Source: Ligustrum vulgare (Eukaryota > Streptophyta > Magnoliopsida > Lamiales > Oleaceae). From it: a DNA stretch of 64,000 nt. The position numbers and the translations under genes are program-made. The first letter of the stretch is position 1. Each line of letters opens with the position of its first letter. Below the pieces are notes generated by a model that was not told where the DNA came from, made no database searches, and saw only the letters and a program-made list of their open reading frames with translations. The DNA is taken from the NCBI GenBank assembly GCA_963555705.1, contig OY743190.1, positions 9,833,501 to 9,897,500 of the forward strand, in the 5' to 3' direction. Positions 43,399-55,232 of the stretch are shown here, piece after piece.

Positions 43399-45832
43399 TC
43401 TTTATATATATAAAAGTAGAAGTGATGAGAGAGAGTCATTTTGGAGGGAAAATTGCATTTAATGATCCTCTCTCATCACTTTTACTTTTATATATAAAAA
43501 TAAAAAAAAAGATAAATATTTTTGTTGAAAATTTTATTATTTATTACATGTTTAGTAAGAGTTGTAATAAATGTATTTTGTATAAATGTGTTACATTGAA
43601 AATGAAAAAATTTAGATTAATATATTTTAACATGAATAATGTGTATCTATATAAATGTGTTATGTAGGAAATGAAAAAAATTGATTAATATATTTGAATA
43701 TAAATAAATGTGATATCTGTGTAAATCTGTTATGTAGGAAATGAAAAAATTGTATTGATATATTTGAACATAAATAAATGTCATATCTATGTAAATGTGT
43801 TACATTGAAAATGAAATTGTTGGATTAATATATTTGAAAATAAATAAATACATGTTATATAAATTTGTTAAGTTAGAAATGAAAATTTTGAATCGACATA
43901 TTTTAAAAATAAATAAATAAAATTATTGAAGTTTTACTTCCTAATATGTCAATAAATGAGTATGTTCTTCAATAAGCATATTACAAAAATAATTAATTAT
44001 TTGCTATCAACTTTTATGACAAATGATAAATTGGTAGAAAATTTAATCATTTGGACAAAAATTGACATGTATAAAAAAAAGGAAAAATAAAATATATAAA
44101 TTAATATATTGAATTTCGAATAAAATATATGTAAGATACATATTAAAAAATTGCATTTAATGACCCTTTCTCATCACTTTTACTTTTATATATATAAAAA
44201 AAAAAATTAAAGAAAAGAAAAGATAAATATGTTTGTTGAAAAATTTATTATTTATTATATGTTTAGTAAGAGTTGTAATAAATGTATTATGTGTAAATGT
44301 GTTACATTGAAAATGAAAAAAATTAGATTAATATATTTGAACATGAATAATGTGTATCTATATAAATGTGTTATGTAGGAAATGAAAAAAATTGATTAAT
44401 ATATTTGAACATTAATAAATGTGATATATATGTAAATGTGTTATGTAGAAAATGAAAAAATTGTATTAATATATTTGAACATAAATAAATGTCATATCTA
44501 TGTAAATGTGTTACATTGAAAATGAAAATGTTGGATTAATATATTTGAAAATAAATAAATACATATTATATAAATTTGTTAAGTTAGAAATGAAAATTTT
44601 GAATCGACGTATTTTAAAAATAAATAAATAAAATTATTGAAGTTTTACTTCCTAATATGTCAATAAATGAGTATGTTCTTCAATAAGCATATTACAAAAA
44701 TAATTAATTATTTGCTATCAACTTTTACGACAAATGATAAATTGGTAGAAAATTTAATCATTTGGACAAAAATTGGTATGTATAAAAATAAGGAAAAATA
44801 AAATATATAAATTAATATATTGCATTTCGAATAAAATATATGTCAGCAACATATTAAAAAATAAAGTTAATAAAAAATTAAAACATATTAAAAGGAAAAT
44901 AGGTGATCGGGTGGGCAAATTTTTAGAGAAAAACGTAAACAAAAGTCAAAAGAAATTTTATATAAAAAATTTAATTTAGTGTCAAATTTTGAGTGATGCG
45001 GTACACTCAGTGTACATTCAGAATTTTTTATTTTGATAGTTTTTTTTTTAAAGTTTCAAATCCAATAACACGTGTTAAAATAAATAAATGTCATATCATA
45101 TTTATGTAAATGTGCTACATTGAAAATGAAAATTTTGGATTAATATATTTTAAAATAAATAAATATATGCTATATAAATTTGTTAAGTTAGGAAAGTAAA
45201 AATTGAATTAATATATCTTGAAAATAAATAAATAGAATTATTGAAACTTTATTTCCTAATATGTCAATAAATGAGTAGGCTCTTCAATACGTATGTTACA
45301 ATAATAATTAATTATTTTCTATCAACTTTTTAACCACACATATTTTCTCTCTCCAATTTTCAGCCACTACTTTTTACCTAAAAATCATAAATAAACAAAT
45401 TTATAAACCAAACATTATTACCAAACGGAGGCTTAATCATTTCATCATTTTGACAAAAATTTGCATGTTTAAAAAATAAGGAAAAATAAAATATATGTAA
45501 GCAAAACATTAAAAATATAATTAATAAATAATTATAATATATTAAAAGGGAAATAGGTGATGAGGTGGACAAATTTTCATAGAAAAACGTAAAAAAAAGT
45601 AAAAAAAAAAAATTATATAAAAAATTTAAATGAGTGCCAAATTTTGAGGGGCGCAGTATAGTGTACATGTAGAATATTTTATTTTGAATAGTTTTGTCTT
45701 TTTTAAAGTTTCAAATTCAATAACATTTTGTATTGAAATTATGTTTTTTATTTAATATGATTGAATCAAGATATTTTCAAAGTTATGATTTAAGAATTAT
45801 ATATTCTGTGCATTGCACGGGTAGGCAACTAG
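43399..45832 (+). mobile_element. Helitron-like non-autonomous element with internal duplications
   Basis: The 5' end reads A|TCTTTATATATATAAAAG (43399). The 3' end has a hairpin, CTGTGCA-T-TGCACGG (one G-T pair), and then CTAG (45829-45832) followed by T. This is the A-T insertion pattern of Helitrons, and the 3' structure closely matches the element ending at 1838. No Rep/helicase coding. Two roughly 700 bp direct copies and a third partial one make up most of its length. Confidence 0.6.
43451..44850. repeat. Two tandem 698 bp units, nested short repeats
   Basis: 43451-44148 and 44149-44850 are very similar direct copies, each starting AATTGCATTTAATGA. A partial third copy lies at about 45070-45560. 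Within each unit, a roughly 60 bp motif (AAATGTGTTA..., GAAAATGAAAAA, TTGATTAATATATTTGAA) repeats four to five times. Confidence 0.85.
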
Positions 45833-48490
45833 TTAATATGCTAAGAATTGAAGACAATTTACCATTTACAATTTTCTCTAATAATATTAATTACGTCAAC
45901 TATTTTAAAAAAAATATTAGTACTTAAAAATATGTTACTTTAACATACATTATATACATAAGACGTGACATGTGTTTGCTACTAATATATTTAAAAGGTA
46001 CAAAATATGTTTCACAAATAATAATTTCAAAAGCATTATTTATTGTTGATACTCCAATTACATAATTTAGACAATAATTTAGCTGAATTATATGCACAGA
46101 GATTGGGTCCATGTGTTAGATAATCACCCTCTGCACTCTCCTTGATAGAATGCGATATTATTTTATATTTTACCGAAGCACGCAAAATTTGAAAGAAGCT
46201 ATCTTCTAAGGATGAAATTTGTTAAGGTTGACGATAAGAATTTAACGAAAAAAGTTACTCCTCCAATTACAGTATTTCGTATTTTTGTCCTATGACTTTT
46301 GGTCATTCGACAGTGTGCAGAGTTCGATTTCCCGCAAGGTGAAATGAGCTTTATTGCAAGTGAAAGTTATTGAGGGATACTCATGCTTACACAATCCCCT
46401 TCAACCTGATCCCTGGAAGGCATATTTACAATCTCGAACCAATAACCTTGGACGTGGTTGGTTCGAACGCTCAGGGTATGAGATAGACTTCTTGTTTTTT
46501 CAAAAATTAGATAACGCTATTATTAGTAGCATGTTCAGAGAGGATGATTATAGCTATAGCTTAGCTAGACACGATTCCAAATCCACTGAACACCCGAATG
46601 GCGTTTACGTACTCTCCACTAATCAACCACTAGCACGTGGGAGAACAACCTATCACGTGATCGAAAACCACTCAGCTCACGAATGAAAATTGACCATACC
46701 TTTTGAGAATCAAAATAAATTGATTATAAATCAGTTTATAAACTACATATTTTTTAAATTATTTTTTAACGATACACATTTTTTCTCTTCAACTTTCAAC
46801 AATTACCTTTTACCTCAAAATCATAAATAAATTAATTTATAAATCAAACAGTGTTACCAAACAAATATTAAGACCTTCTTTGGTGAAGATAAATATTTTA
46901 CCATAACTTTTCAAACTCTATAAATCATTTATTCTTAATCAAATCCACAATTTTTGAGTTTTGAAATATTTTTAAACCACACATCTATAATAATAAAAAA
47001 AATACAAAAATTAAAATTTTTCACAGTACCAAACATGTTCTTCAAATTAAAGCATGTCACGCATAAAAAAATGCCTCTTTAATCAAATATATTACTCAGA
47101 TATTTTTCTTTCCTTGCCCATATTATGTGGGAGTTAGCTCCAACCTCTTTTTGTGGGTAACTAGCTAGTAGATGAAGGTGACCAGTAACACCTTGTTCCG
47201 CTAAGGAAGACGAAGGGTCGTGATATGCTAATTTCACTGTCTCTGTTCGGATAACATGATTTTTTTTGATTTTTTTGGTTTTTAAATCAATTTTTAAATT
47301 ACACAATTCTCTAAATTAATCTCTAACCCTACATATTTTTTCTCTCTAATTTTTAACCATTCATCTACCTAAAAAATAACAATTTTTTTTTTTCCACTTT
47401 AGCCGCCGAACAGGCGCTAAATTAATATCAACTTAATTAATAGATTTAATTTGCCAATCATCAGAAGCCAACTAATAGATTTCTCCAGGCCTATATTGCA
47501 AAAAATATTTACGATCAAATTAATGACGTTTAGTTGGATAATATTCGATGACAGTCTCACTCATTTATAGCTCAAATGAAGGTACTAACAATGGTACATG
47601 ACACTTTCGTGAATATATTGATCCCAACTTAATTTGTAATAAATAATAGCAAAATTTAAAGAAAAAATATAAAAATATAAGACTTAAAATTGATTATTTT
47701 CTTTAACACTGTTGCAATTTATAATTAAATTGATTTTTTTTGTTGTTGTTTTTTAACGTAAAATGTGATTAAAAATCAGTGAGAAAATATACGTAATTAA
47801 AAAGTGGTTTGAAAAATTGTATTGTTTATAAATTGTAGTTACGTTACAGAATGAAGTGTAAGTTGATAATCACCAACAAAATGTTTGAAAATCGTGTCAC
47901 GTCGAATTGAGTAAGTTTGTGTTAAAAAATGAACAATTTCATGTTGGATAAAATAATTAGTTGATCCTTAATAGATTTATTATATGATATTATGAGTAGG
48001 AGTGGAGTGAACATTTAAAAAGTGAGTTGGTCGATGGACCAACAATCTTCATAATATGATTTGCCTCAAAGGATTTTTTACAGATAAGGGTGGGCTGTGA
48101 CCATCTGTATCCCTAGTTACGAAGTTAATTATCTAATAAGTTAATACTAGTACTAGATACTTATAATACGTCGATATAACGTTGCTCACTTAATTAAAAT
48201 ATTTCTTGGTTGCTTCGATAGACATGAAGACCACTCTTACCCGTAATGTGAGGTTGGATTGGACACGTTGACACATGAAAACCCTAATTAAGTAAACTCA
48301 AAACAGCACGCCTTCCACATGGCAACCTTGTACACCCACAAAACTTCCACTGGGATAGTTGGATGCCCTAATCTCATCACAGTTGCCATTTCTTGGCAGC
48401 CATAAAAAGGGAAACTTCTGCGAATTATCCACTAAATTTTTTAGTATTACAAAATAATTAAGGTTATTTCTGTCATAACACAAGAATCCT
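45833..48490. other. Gene-poor stretch with a dispersed MITE-like family
   Basis: Blocks at about 46740-46866, 46880-47030 and 47255-47415, and one at 45325-45432 inside the Helitron-like element, share 'AACCACACAT', 'TTTTCTCTCTCAATTTTCAACCA' and 'ACCTAAAAATCATAAATAA' phrases. They are probably remnants of one MITE family. 47.4-48.5 kb shows nothing recognisable apart from the DUF761 gene promoter at its end. Confidence 0.45.
46354..46686 (+). CDS. Unrecognised open frame of 110 codons
   Basis: The frame runs without a stop through sequence of more balanced base composition than its surroundings. Its translation includes NPLQPDPWKAYLQSRTNN and GRGWFERSGYEIDF. The listed first codon is not ATG, no promoter was seen, and MITE remnants surround it. 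It could be a gene fragment or a short retroposon rather than a gene. No family recognised. Confidence 0.2.
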   Translation: MQVKVIEGYSCLHNPLQPDPWKAYLQSRTNNLGRGWFERSGYEIDFLFFQKLDNAIISSMFREDDYSYSLARHDSKSTEHPNGVYVLSTNQPLARGRTTYHVIENHSAHE

Positions 48491-48495
48491 ACGTC

Positions 48496-48502
48496 TATAT
48501 AA
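48496..48502 (+). promoter_or_regulatory. TATA box of the DUF761-type gene
   Basis: TATATAA overlaps the first ATG of the frame (48502). It therefore argues that the transcript begins about 30 bases further on and that the ATG at 48556 is the true start. Confidence 0.55.
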
Positions 48503-48555
48503 TGAAATCCTCAACCATTTTCTCTGATACTGATACACACCAACTCACCCCGAAA

Positions 48556-49452
48556 ATGGAGTGTAAAAAACTAAGGAAAATGATGAGTAAATTCTTGGCA
48601 TCACAGAAGAAGATTATACTCTCATTATCAGTAATTTCCTTAATCTTTTTGAATTCATATTGGTTTTCTTCTTTTTTGAGTTCTTTGAAGTTGTACTTTT
48701 CTGCATTCCAATTCCATCTTCTGGGCATTGCCTTAAACAAAAACTGCATATTTCTGATTTGCAATGGACTGTTAGTTTTTGTTGCAAAAACCTTTAACGA
48801 CCCGGTTCTTTCTTCCTCCGGTTTTGATTTTAATGAGTTATTGCAGAAAAAGATTGGCGATAGTACTTTGCCGCCAACTCTCGAGACAAAAGAACCCAGC
48901 TTGTCGTTGATTAAAGATAATGAAGAAAACGAAGAACTAAAGGAAGAAAATGAAGCAGAACAAGACGAAGAAGAAAAATGCTTGCTTGAAGAGGAAAAGA
49001 AGCTAAAAAACTTGGTTATGGAAGATTTGGAAGACGAAGATGAAAACGAGTTCGGAATAGGGTTACTCTTTGATGAACCAAAAGAAGAAGAAGTAGTAGA
49101 TGAATGCTTACGTGAAGAGGAAAAGAAACTCGCAAACATGGTTATGGAAGATTTAGGAGGAGGGGAAAATTACAACATTCATGATGATGAAAACGAGTCC
49201 AAAATAGGGTTACTCTTTGATGATGAAGATGAAGAAGAAGAAGAAGAAGAAGAAGAAGACGATCATGAAGTGGACGACGACAACATGGAGATGTTGAGTA
49301 CAGAAAAGTTGACTAAGAAGTTCGAAGATTTCATACAAAGGATGAAGGAAGATATTAGGATGGGCAGAAATAATTATAATTATGGTCAAGTAAATTATAA
49401 TTACGACATCAATTTGGATGACAAGAATTGGCCTATCATCATAGTCAATTAA
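48556..49452 (+). CDS. DUF761/DUF4408-type acidic membrane-anchored protein, intronless
   Basis: The 298-residue product starts MECKKLRKMM. It has a basic N-terminus and two hydrophobic segments (about residues 20-40 and 55-78, IILSLSVISLIFL and IALNKNCIFLICNGLLVFV), then a long Glu/Asp-rich middle. The C-terminus carries the DUF761 motif TEKLTKKFEDFIQRMKED. This architecture is widespread in plants; the biochemical role is unknown. The middle contains two similar blocks, 'EEEKKLKNLVMEDL...FGIGLLFDE' and 'EEEKKLANMVMEDL...SKIGLLFDD', an internal duplication. A GAAGAAGAA run encodes a poly-Glu stretch. The upstream in-frame ATG at 48502 is rejected because it lies in the TATA box. The long minus-strand frame over the same region is an artefact of Glu codons. 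Confidence 0.85.
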   Translation: MECKKLRKMMSKFLASQKKIILSLSVISLIFLNSYWFSSFLSSLKLYFSAFQFHLLGIALNKNCIFLICNGLLVFVAKTFNDPVLSSSGFDFNELLQKKIGDSTLPPTLETKEPSLSLIKDNEENEELKEENEAEQDEEEKCLLEEEKKLKNLVMEDLEDEDENEFGIGLLFDEPKEEEVVDECLREEEKKLANMVMEDLGGGENYNIHDDENESKIGLLFDDEDEEEEEEEEEDDHEVDDDNMEMLSTEKLTKKFEDFIQRMKEDIRMGRNNYNYGQVNYNYDINLDDKNWPIIIVN

Positions 49453-52400
49453 TTTTCTTTTCTATTTTCTTATTTTAGAGAATAATTAATCATTTAGGGT
49501 TCCGTATTCTGTATTTTGTTAGTTGTTACTTGTTTATCGCCATTGTATTAACTCTATGTAGCATTTGTATTCTTTCCTATATTATCTATACATGTGGAAG
49601 TAGTGTTGTAAATACATTTTGTTAATTACGTGTTTGATGTAGATTTTTTTTTTTTTTTTTAAATCGATTTATTGAAAAGTGATTTTTTGTGGATTAATGT
49701 ATGATTTAAAACTAGAAAAGAATTATGAGTTTACGTGTAAAATTCACCTAGATGAATCCTCCAAAACATGGATGTGTGGTTAAAAAAATAAATAAATAAG
49801 AATAAAAAATAAAATTATGGCCTGCTTACATGTAAGATTCACCCAGTTGAATCATCCAAAACATGGAATCGAGGTGTCTCCCAGTAATGAGTTCCAACTT
49901 CGAGATTTGCTATTATTATGATTTAAAATGAGTTTGAAAAACAAATTAACTAAATCTTAGTATGATCGAAAATGAGTTTGAGAAAAAATGAGTTTTAAGA
50001 AAATGACTTCTATGATATTTACTAAATTAACCCTCATACAAAGTTTGTAACATTTTCAGAAATTCATAGGGTATCTTGGTAATATTTTCTCATCCTTCAT
50101 CAAATTTCAAGTCAAAATTAGCATAATGAAATTGTTGATTTCTTGAAAAGGCAAGTGTTTACAGATTAAATATTTGATTTCTTTCCTTTTAAGATAACCC
50201 AATTTTATCACAATTTATAGGGCAAAACAACTTTTCGGTATTATTTTATTTTGTCACATTAGTATCACATTTTGTGAAGTGAATTTTGTTTTTGTGTATT
50301 TGATGTTGTTTAAAAAGAGTTTTATTGAAATGAATAGTGATTTTTTGGAGAATGGAAGTTTGATATTTTGTTGAAAAATCAAATATTGTGGGCTTGACTT
50401 TTAGTGGATGGTTGAAATTGAATATTGTAGAAAAAGAGAAAAATTTAAAGAGGAACAAACAAAGGCTAAGGATAATTTAAAAAGTTGATAATAAATTAAA
50501 ATCGATGTAACAATTTTAATCATAAATTTTACGTGATCCATATTTCATTAACTTTTCAATTGTATGTTTCGTCAACCTCTATAAAAATATGTACTAATTT
50601 TTTTTTTTTTTAATCAAAAGGTTTTTCAAAACAACCTTTAATTAAATTTAAACTTAATCAAGGACAAACGATTTTCTTAGACGACAAAATTATTATGTAA
50701 TTGAATAAATATGAAACGTGCACACGTATGATTTACACGTATGGTTTGATTTAACTTACTGCACTCAATCAACGTTGAAAGTTAATTTCATGCAGTTTCC
50801 TAGTCTTTAAAAGTCTTCGGGTTTCTCAATTATCCAAATATTAAGTATAAATACTGATTTTTTATACATTTGAGACCGGACAATAATGGATCCCACAAAA
50901 CTTACTAAATTAATAAGTTTTAAAGTCAATGAAACATTGATAAAAAAATAAAAATATAATAAGTATAAAATGGAATCAAGTCTAAATCTAGACATAATTG
51001 CCAAGTAAATCTTGTTTTCTCCATTTTTATTGGAAGGGCATGATATAAAATTATACGTTTGCCTTGATTCGTGTCACTAGTTTAGTGACTATTTGGTGTA
51101 AGTATAGTTTTTGAGAAATTTTGGATCTTGGGAGAAATGATAGTTGAAAATGATTGAAAAATGGAAAAAGTTGTGGTTCTTATAGAAATGTACGTGTTGT
51201 TGAAACTGAATTTGAGAAAAAAGTGGTAAAAAATGCATTGGACCAAACGAGGGCTTAATTTCTACCAAATATCATATACGAGTATAAGAATAAATCTTGA
51301 GAACGATGTCAAATTTGACGAGAGTTGTTTTACTCTTACTCGATCTTTTTATGGCTCCATTGTGTAAGAGTTAAATAAAAGTTTTCTAGAATGTTAATTT
51401 CGAATCATCCTTTTTTTGTTTGTTTAGTTGTCCGAATAAGAATTGAATATGGTACCGAAGGTCGATCTCCTCTTTCAAAGCTTAGCATGCTGGCCGACCT
51501 TTGCTCAAAGCAAGACATCAGCCAAAAAGTATTTAGAAAATGATGTAGCAAGATTGCAGTGTGTGAAAGTAGTTCATCAGAGAAATCAACAAGTTATTTG
51601 TCTAGGGATTGCTTTAAGAAAATTATTGAATAACGAATATATTAATAAAATAGTTAAGTTTTACAAAGATGGTGCTCACTATTGACCAGTTCCGATCTAG
51701 AACCGACAGTGAACGCCATAAAATGTGTCCATTGTTGTTGTGATGTTACCACGTGTTTCTATACATATTTTTGGGGACACATGGCAACTTCACATTCACA
51801 GTGGACGACTGGACGTCATAAAATTTGCCCACTATGGGCACTAGATCAATTTCGCACTATTGACTCCTTTTCTTGTAATGAAAATGTGAAAAACACAAAA
51901 ATATGCTCATCTTCATATTCAAATCCGACAACTCCCAATACCCTAACTCCTTTTGATTAATGGACATTTGATTTAAATGGTTTTTTACTCTTAATAATTA
52001 ATTATGAGATAAGTACGAGATTTATGAGATTATCACCAAATTTTATAATAAAAGCTGGTTAAGGTGACATAGATATTCCGTGTGTGACTTTTTATGATAA
52101 GAGTGTGACCTTTCTTCTAAGTTTAGTCAATCATCTAATAATGAATGTAGAACCCTAATCCGAATCCACGTCTTCGACTGCCGATTGTCATTATTTTTAA
52201 CTTATTTTTTTATAATACTCAATTTAAATCACCTATTTTAACAATAATTCTACACATAAACTTAAAATTTTCTCTTATTCTCAAACATACAATATCATAT
52301 CGATCACTATTCAAAACTTTTTTTTTTTTTTTTTGCCAAATAAGTTGATAACGACAATCAAACAAAGGCTAAATGAACTTGAAAACATCTAAAACTACTT

Positions 52401-53518
52401 TAGATCCGTTTGCCATGAATTTTTGAAAAATCAAAGTTATTTCTAAGAAACCACACTTTCGAACAAGTTTGATAATTTTCCGAATGTATTAATTTGTTCG
52501 ATTGGAAGAATTTTTGAAAGAAGTTGGTTTAAAAATAGTTTCCTCATGCAACTCCTCTACAAGAAGTAGAAGTCCTGCAACTATTCACGTATCGTTAGAA
52601 CAAAAAGGGAAAATGAACTATAAAAAAATGTGACAAGTGGATAGCATATTTAAGGGGCTAAGAAACTAGATGCTCCAATTTTAAGGGGCGTCATGTTATG
52701 TTCTTTACACGTTTGATATAAAACATTGAACAAAGATCGATGATGAGTTTACAAATTTGAAATTGTAAGGATTTGGTTGAATGATCAACATCCAGAATAA
52801 TAAATATAGCTTAAATTAATTAAAATGTAGATTCAAACTGTAATTATTACTAGTTGAGTATTTTACCATAGTTTAATTGGTTAAAACAAGCCAGATTGCA
52901 TTACTTTTAGATGGGAAAATGGTGAAAAACTTGGAATTGAACAACATATAATTGGTAGTCTCTTTAATGCATTGATGACTTGATGATAATCACACACGAA
53001 TAAAACATTTTTAGCCACAAGTACAACTAATTATGGTGCCGAAGAATATTAACAAGAATTTTATACATTTCGTCATGTTTGTTTGAAAAATAGGACCGAC
53101 CAGACAAGAAACGTCTTTTCATTATATATTTATTAGCCCCTCTTTGGTAGATATTAAAATCAGATTATAAGTTTTTGATAAAAATTGATGAAATGTGTGG
53201 TTAAAAAATTGTGAAATCTAAAAAATATGTGATTAAAATTAATTGTTAATTTTTACTTATATTTTAATCAGATTTTTTAGAATTACTAAATAGGACTTAT
53301 TGTAAATTAGTATAAATTATGGGGTCAGTGAGGATCCAGGCCTCCATTGAAATAAGAAAAAACAAAAATATATATGAATTATATTTTTAATATAGCTATA
53401 TTTTGTGTGAAAATTGACAATATTAAAATAAAACAATTTGACTTCTGTTTTTTAATATTTTTTAATTTTGCTATATTTGGGTGAGAGGAAAAAAAATAAA
53501 AATTGATTGAATATAGAT
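49453..53518. other. Gene-free AT-rich stretch
   Basis: No gene, RNA gene or complete mobile element recognised. Short open frames at 51443-51960 lack known motifs. 53135-53310 looks like a decayed MITE: 'TTAGCCCCTCTTTGGTAGAT' at the left, with a weak inverse at the right ending TAGGACTTA. Confidence 0.45.
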
Positions 53519-54403
53519 TAGGCCTGCGCGTTTCGATTTTCGGTTCTATTATTAATGGAACTAGAACCGAACTGAAAATTCCGGTCCTGGTTCTCAAAAC
53601 TCAAGAACCGAACGATTTCGGTCCTAACTCGGTTTCAGTTATTTTTTGATTCTTTGTTCGATTTTTTTTTTAAAAAAAAAATCAACTTTTAGCAAATGTA
53701 AAAAATTTGTGCAAAAAACAAATAAGTATTGAGTAAAAAATTTTCAAACAAAACCATCCACGCGGTAAAATATTCAAGTTGAATATAATCAGGTTTTAAA
53801 GACACTAAGGAAGGTCATAATACTCTGTATATTCCCACTAGCAACTAGAAAGTTAGGGTCTTCATCTTCTGTTGTTCTATCAACTGTTTATTTTGAAATG
53901 CCCGAATCACCTGAATTAAAAAAATGATAATGATGGCATATAGACCGTTACCATAGCATAAAATCATTTAGGTAATTTGAACATAGATATATATTTATAA
54001 AATAAAAATGATTTCTAATAAATTCTTATCTCAGACTTCAATGTCAAACCACAATTCATTAATGCACTTCCACAAAAGTTACATACATGTTGAGCCACAC
54101 ATCCTTCTTGAAATTAGTTCAGCACATATCAACACAATAGTCATTGTCTTAATTTGTAAATATTACACCCAAAAGACGCACTGAACCAGTGCGAATGAGA
54201 GACCAGAAATCCATTCTTCTAAAATTAGTGCACAGAATTTCATGTAAGATGCAATTGCTATGAGCAATTCAACAGTTATCATAATACATTTAAGCAAGTT
54301 GGATTTGTATACTATGTCATGTAAAACAATACAGAAAGTGTCAAAAGTGTCATGTGAGCTTAATTTTTAATTATATTCGGTTTGCGGTTCGATTTTCGAT
54401 TTT
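53519..54403. other. Repeat-like tract next to the pectinesterase fragment
   Basis: Starts with GGTTC/GAACC-rich sequence (CGATTTTCGGTTC, GAACCGAAC) typical of plant DNA-transposon ends. A similar direct phrase, TTCGGTTTGCGGTTCGATTTTCGATTTT, lies immediately before the pectinesterase fragment (54377-54403). No clear terminal inverted repeats or target duplication were found. Confidence 0.4.
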
Positions 54404-54622
54404 GGATATGCAGTCACAGCTCAACACAGGAACTCTCATTATGATGACACAGGCTCCTTTCTTGAACTGCACGGTTAAGGGAAAAGGAAGAATTTTCTTG
54501 GGTAGAGCTTGGGGCGATTATTCTCGAGCTATATATATATATTCGTATTATGAATTCGATGCAACTGGAAGACCAGTAGGATGGAATGACCGGAGGAAAC
54601 AGCATAGAGACAAGTATTAAAA
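54404..54622 (+). pseudogene. Pectinesterase exon 4 fragment
   Basis: Similar at nucleotide level to about 16603-16818 of the intact gene. It covers most of exon 4 including GRIFLGRAWGDYS, the splice donor and the first intron bases (TATTAAAAT). It has a 2-base loss near 54453, a TA-repeat expansion near 54535, and no other exon beside it. It cannot encode an enzyme. Retained intron sequence rules out origin from spliced RNA. Confidence 0.85.
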
Positions 54623-55232
54623 TTTCATTTCTTTTCTTTTTTTTTTTTCTTTTTCTTTTAAAAAAATAAAAATTCAACGTATATACTGCACATTGAATTC
54701 AAGACTTCCATCATTTTCATTTTATATGCTTGAAAATGGACATTAACCTTCGAAACACAACCCTACAATACCAATTTTTTTGTGTATGTAGTATGTACCA
54801 TGTTTAAGTCGACTGTAAATAGAAAAATAATAAAGAAATTTAGAAGATATAACAATTAACTTTAAATTTAGATTTTAATTTAAATCAAAGTCAGTAATCA
54901 ATCTTAACCACATAATTTATGGGTTCCACAACTTTTCAACCACATATCAATTTTTATCAAAACTCTGCTAAAAATTTGATTTTAATTTCTACCTAACAGG
55001 GGCTAAGATTAAAATGTTTACCTAAATTGCAGAGGTGGAATTTAAACAAATGTAGCAAATTCCCAAGTAGTTTTGAGGAACGAAGGATTATTGCCGAACT
55101 CAGGTACCTCAACGTCAGAGAGATGGTTTTTTAATAAACTTACTACAAATTGTTCTGAGAGCTGAGAGTTAGAAGGAGAACCAGTAAAGAAACTAAAGGA
55201 GTTTCAAAACTAATGCTGCCAATTTGAAAAAT
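54623..55232. other. Intergenic stretch with a MITE-like block
   Basis: About 54856-55010 shows 'CAACTTTTCAACCACATATCA' and 'AAAAATTTGATTTTAATTTCTACC' phrases that recur at 56150-56260, suggesting a dispersed MITE family. No gene seen. Confidence 0.4.

Noticed and set aside
43451..45560. Regularly repeated units that could suggest a CRISPR-like array
   Set aside because: Plant nuclear context; units are 700 bp with nested AT-rich repeats and no repeat-spacer structure.
48495..49139. Long minus-strand open frame (Ser-rich, 214 codons) over the DUF761-type gene
   Set aside because: It is the reverse reading of Glu/Asp codon runs; the plus-strand frame has a promoter, membrane spans and a known C-terminal motif.
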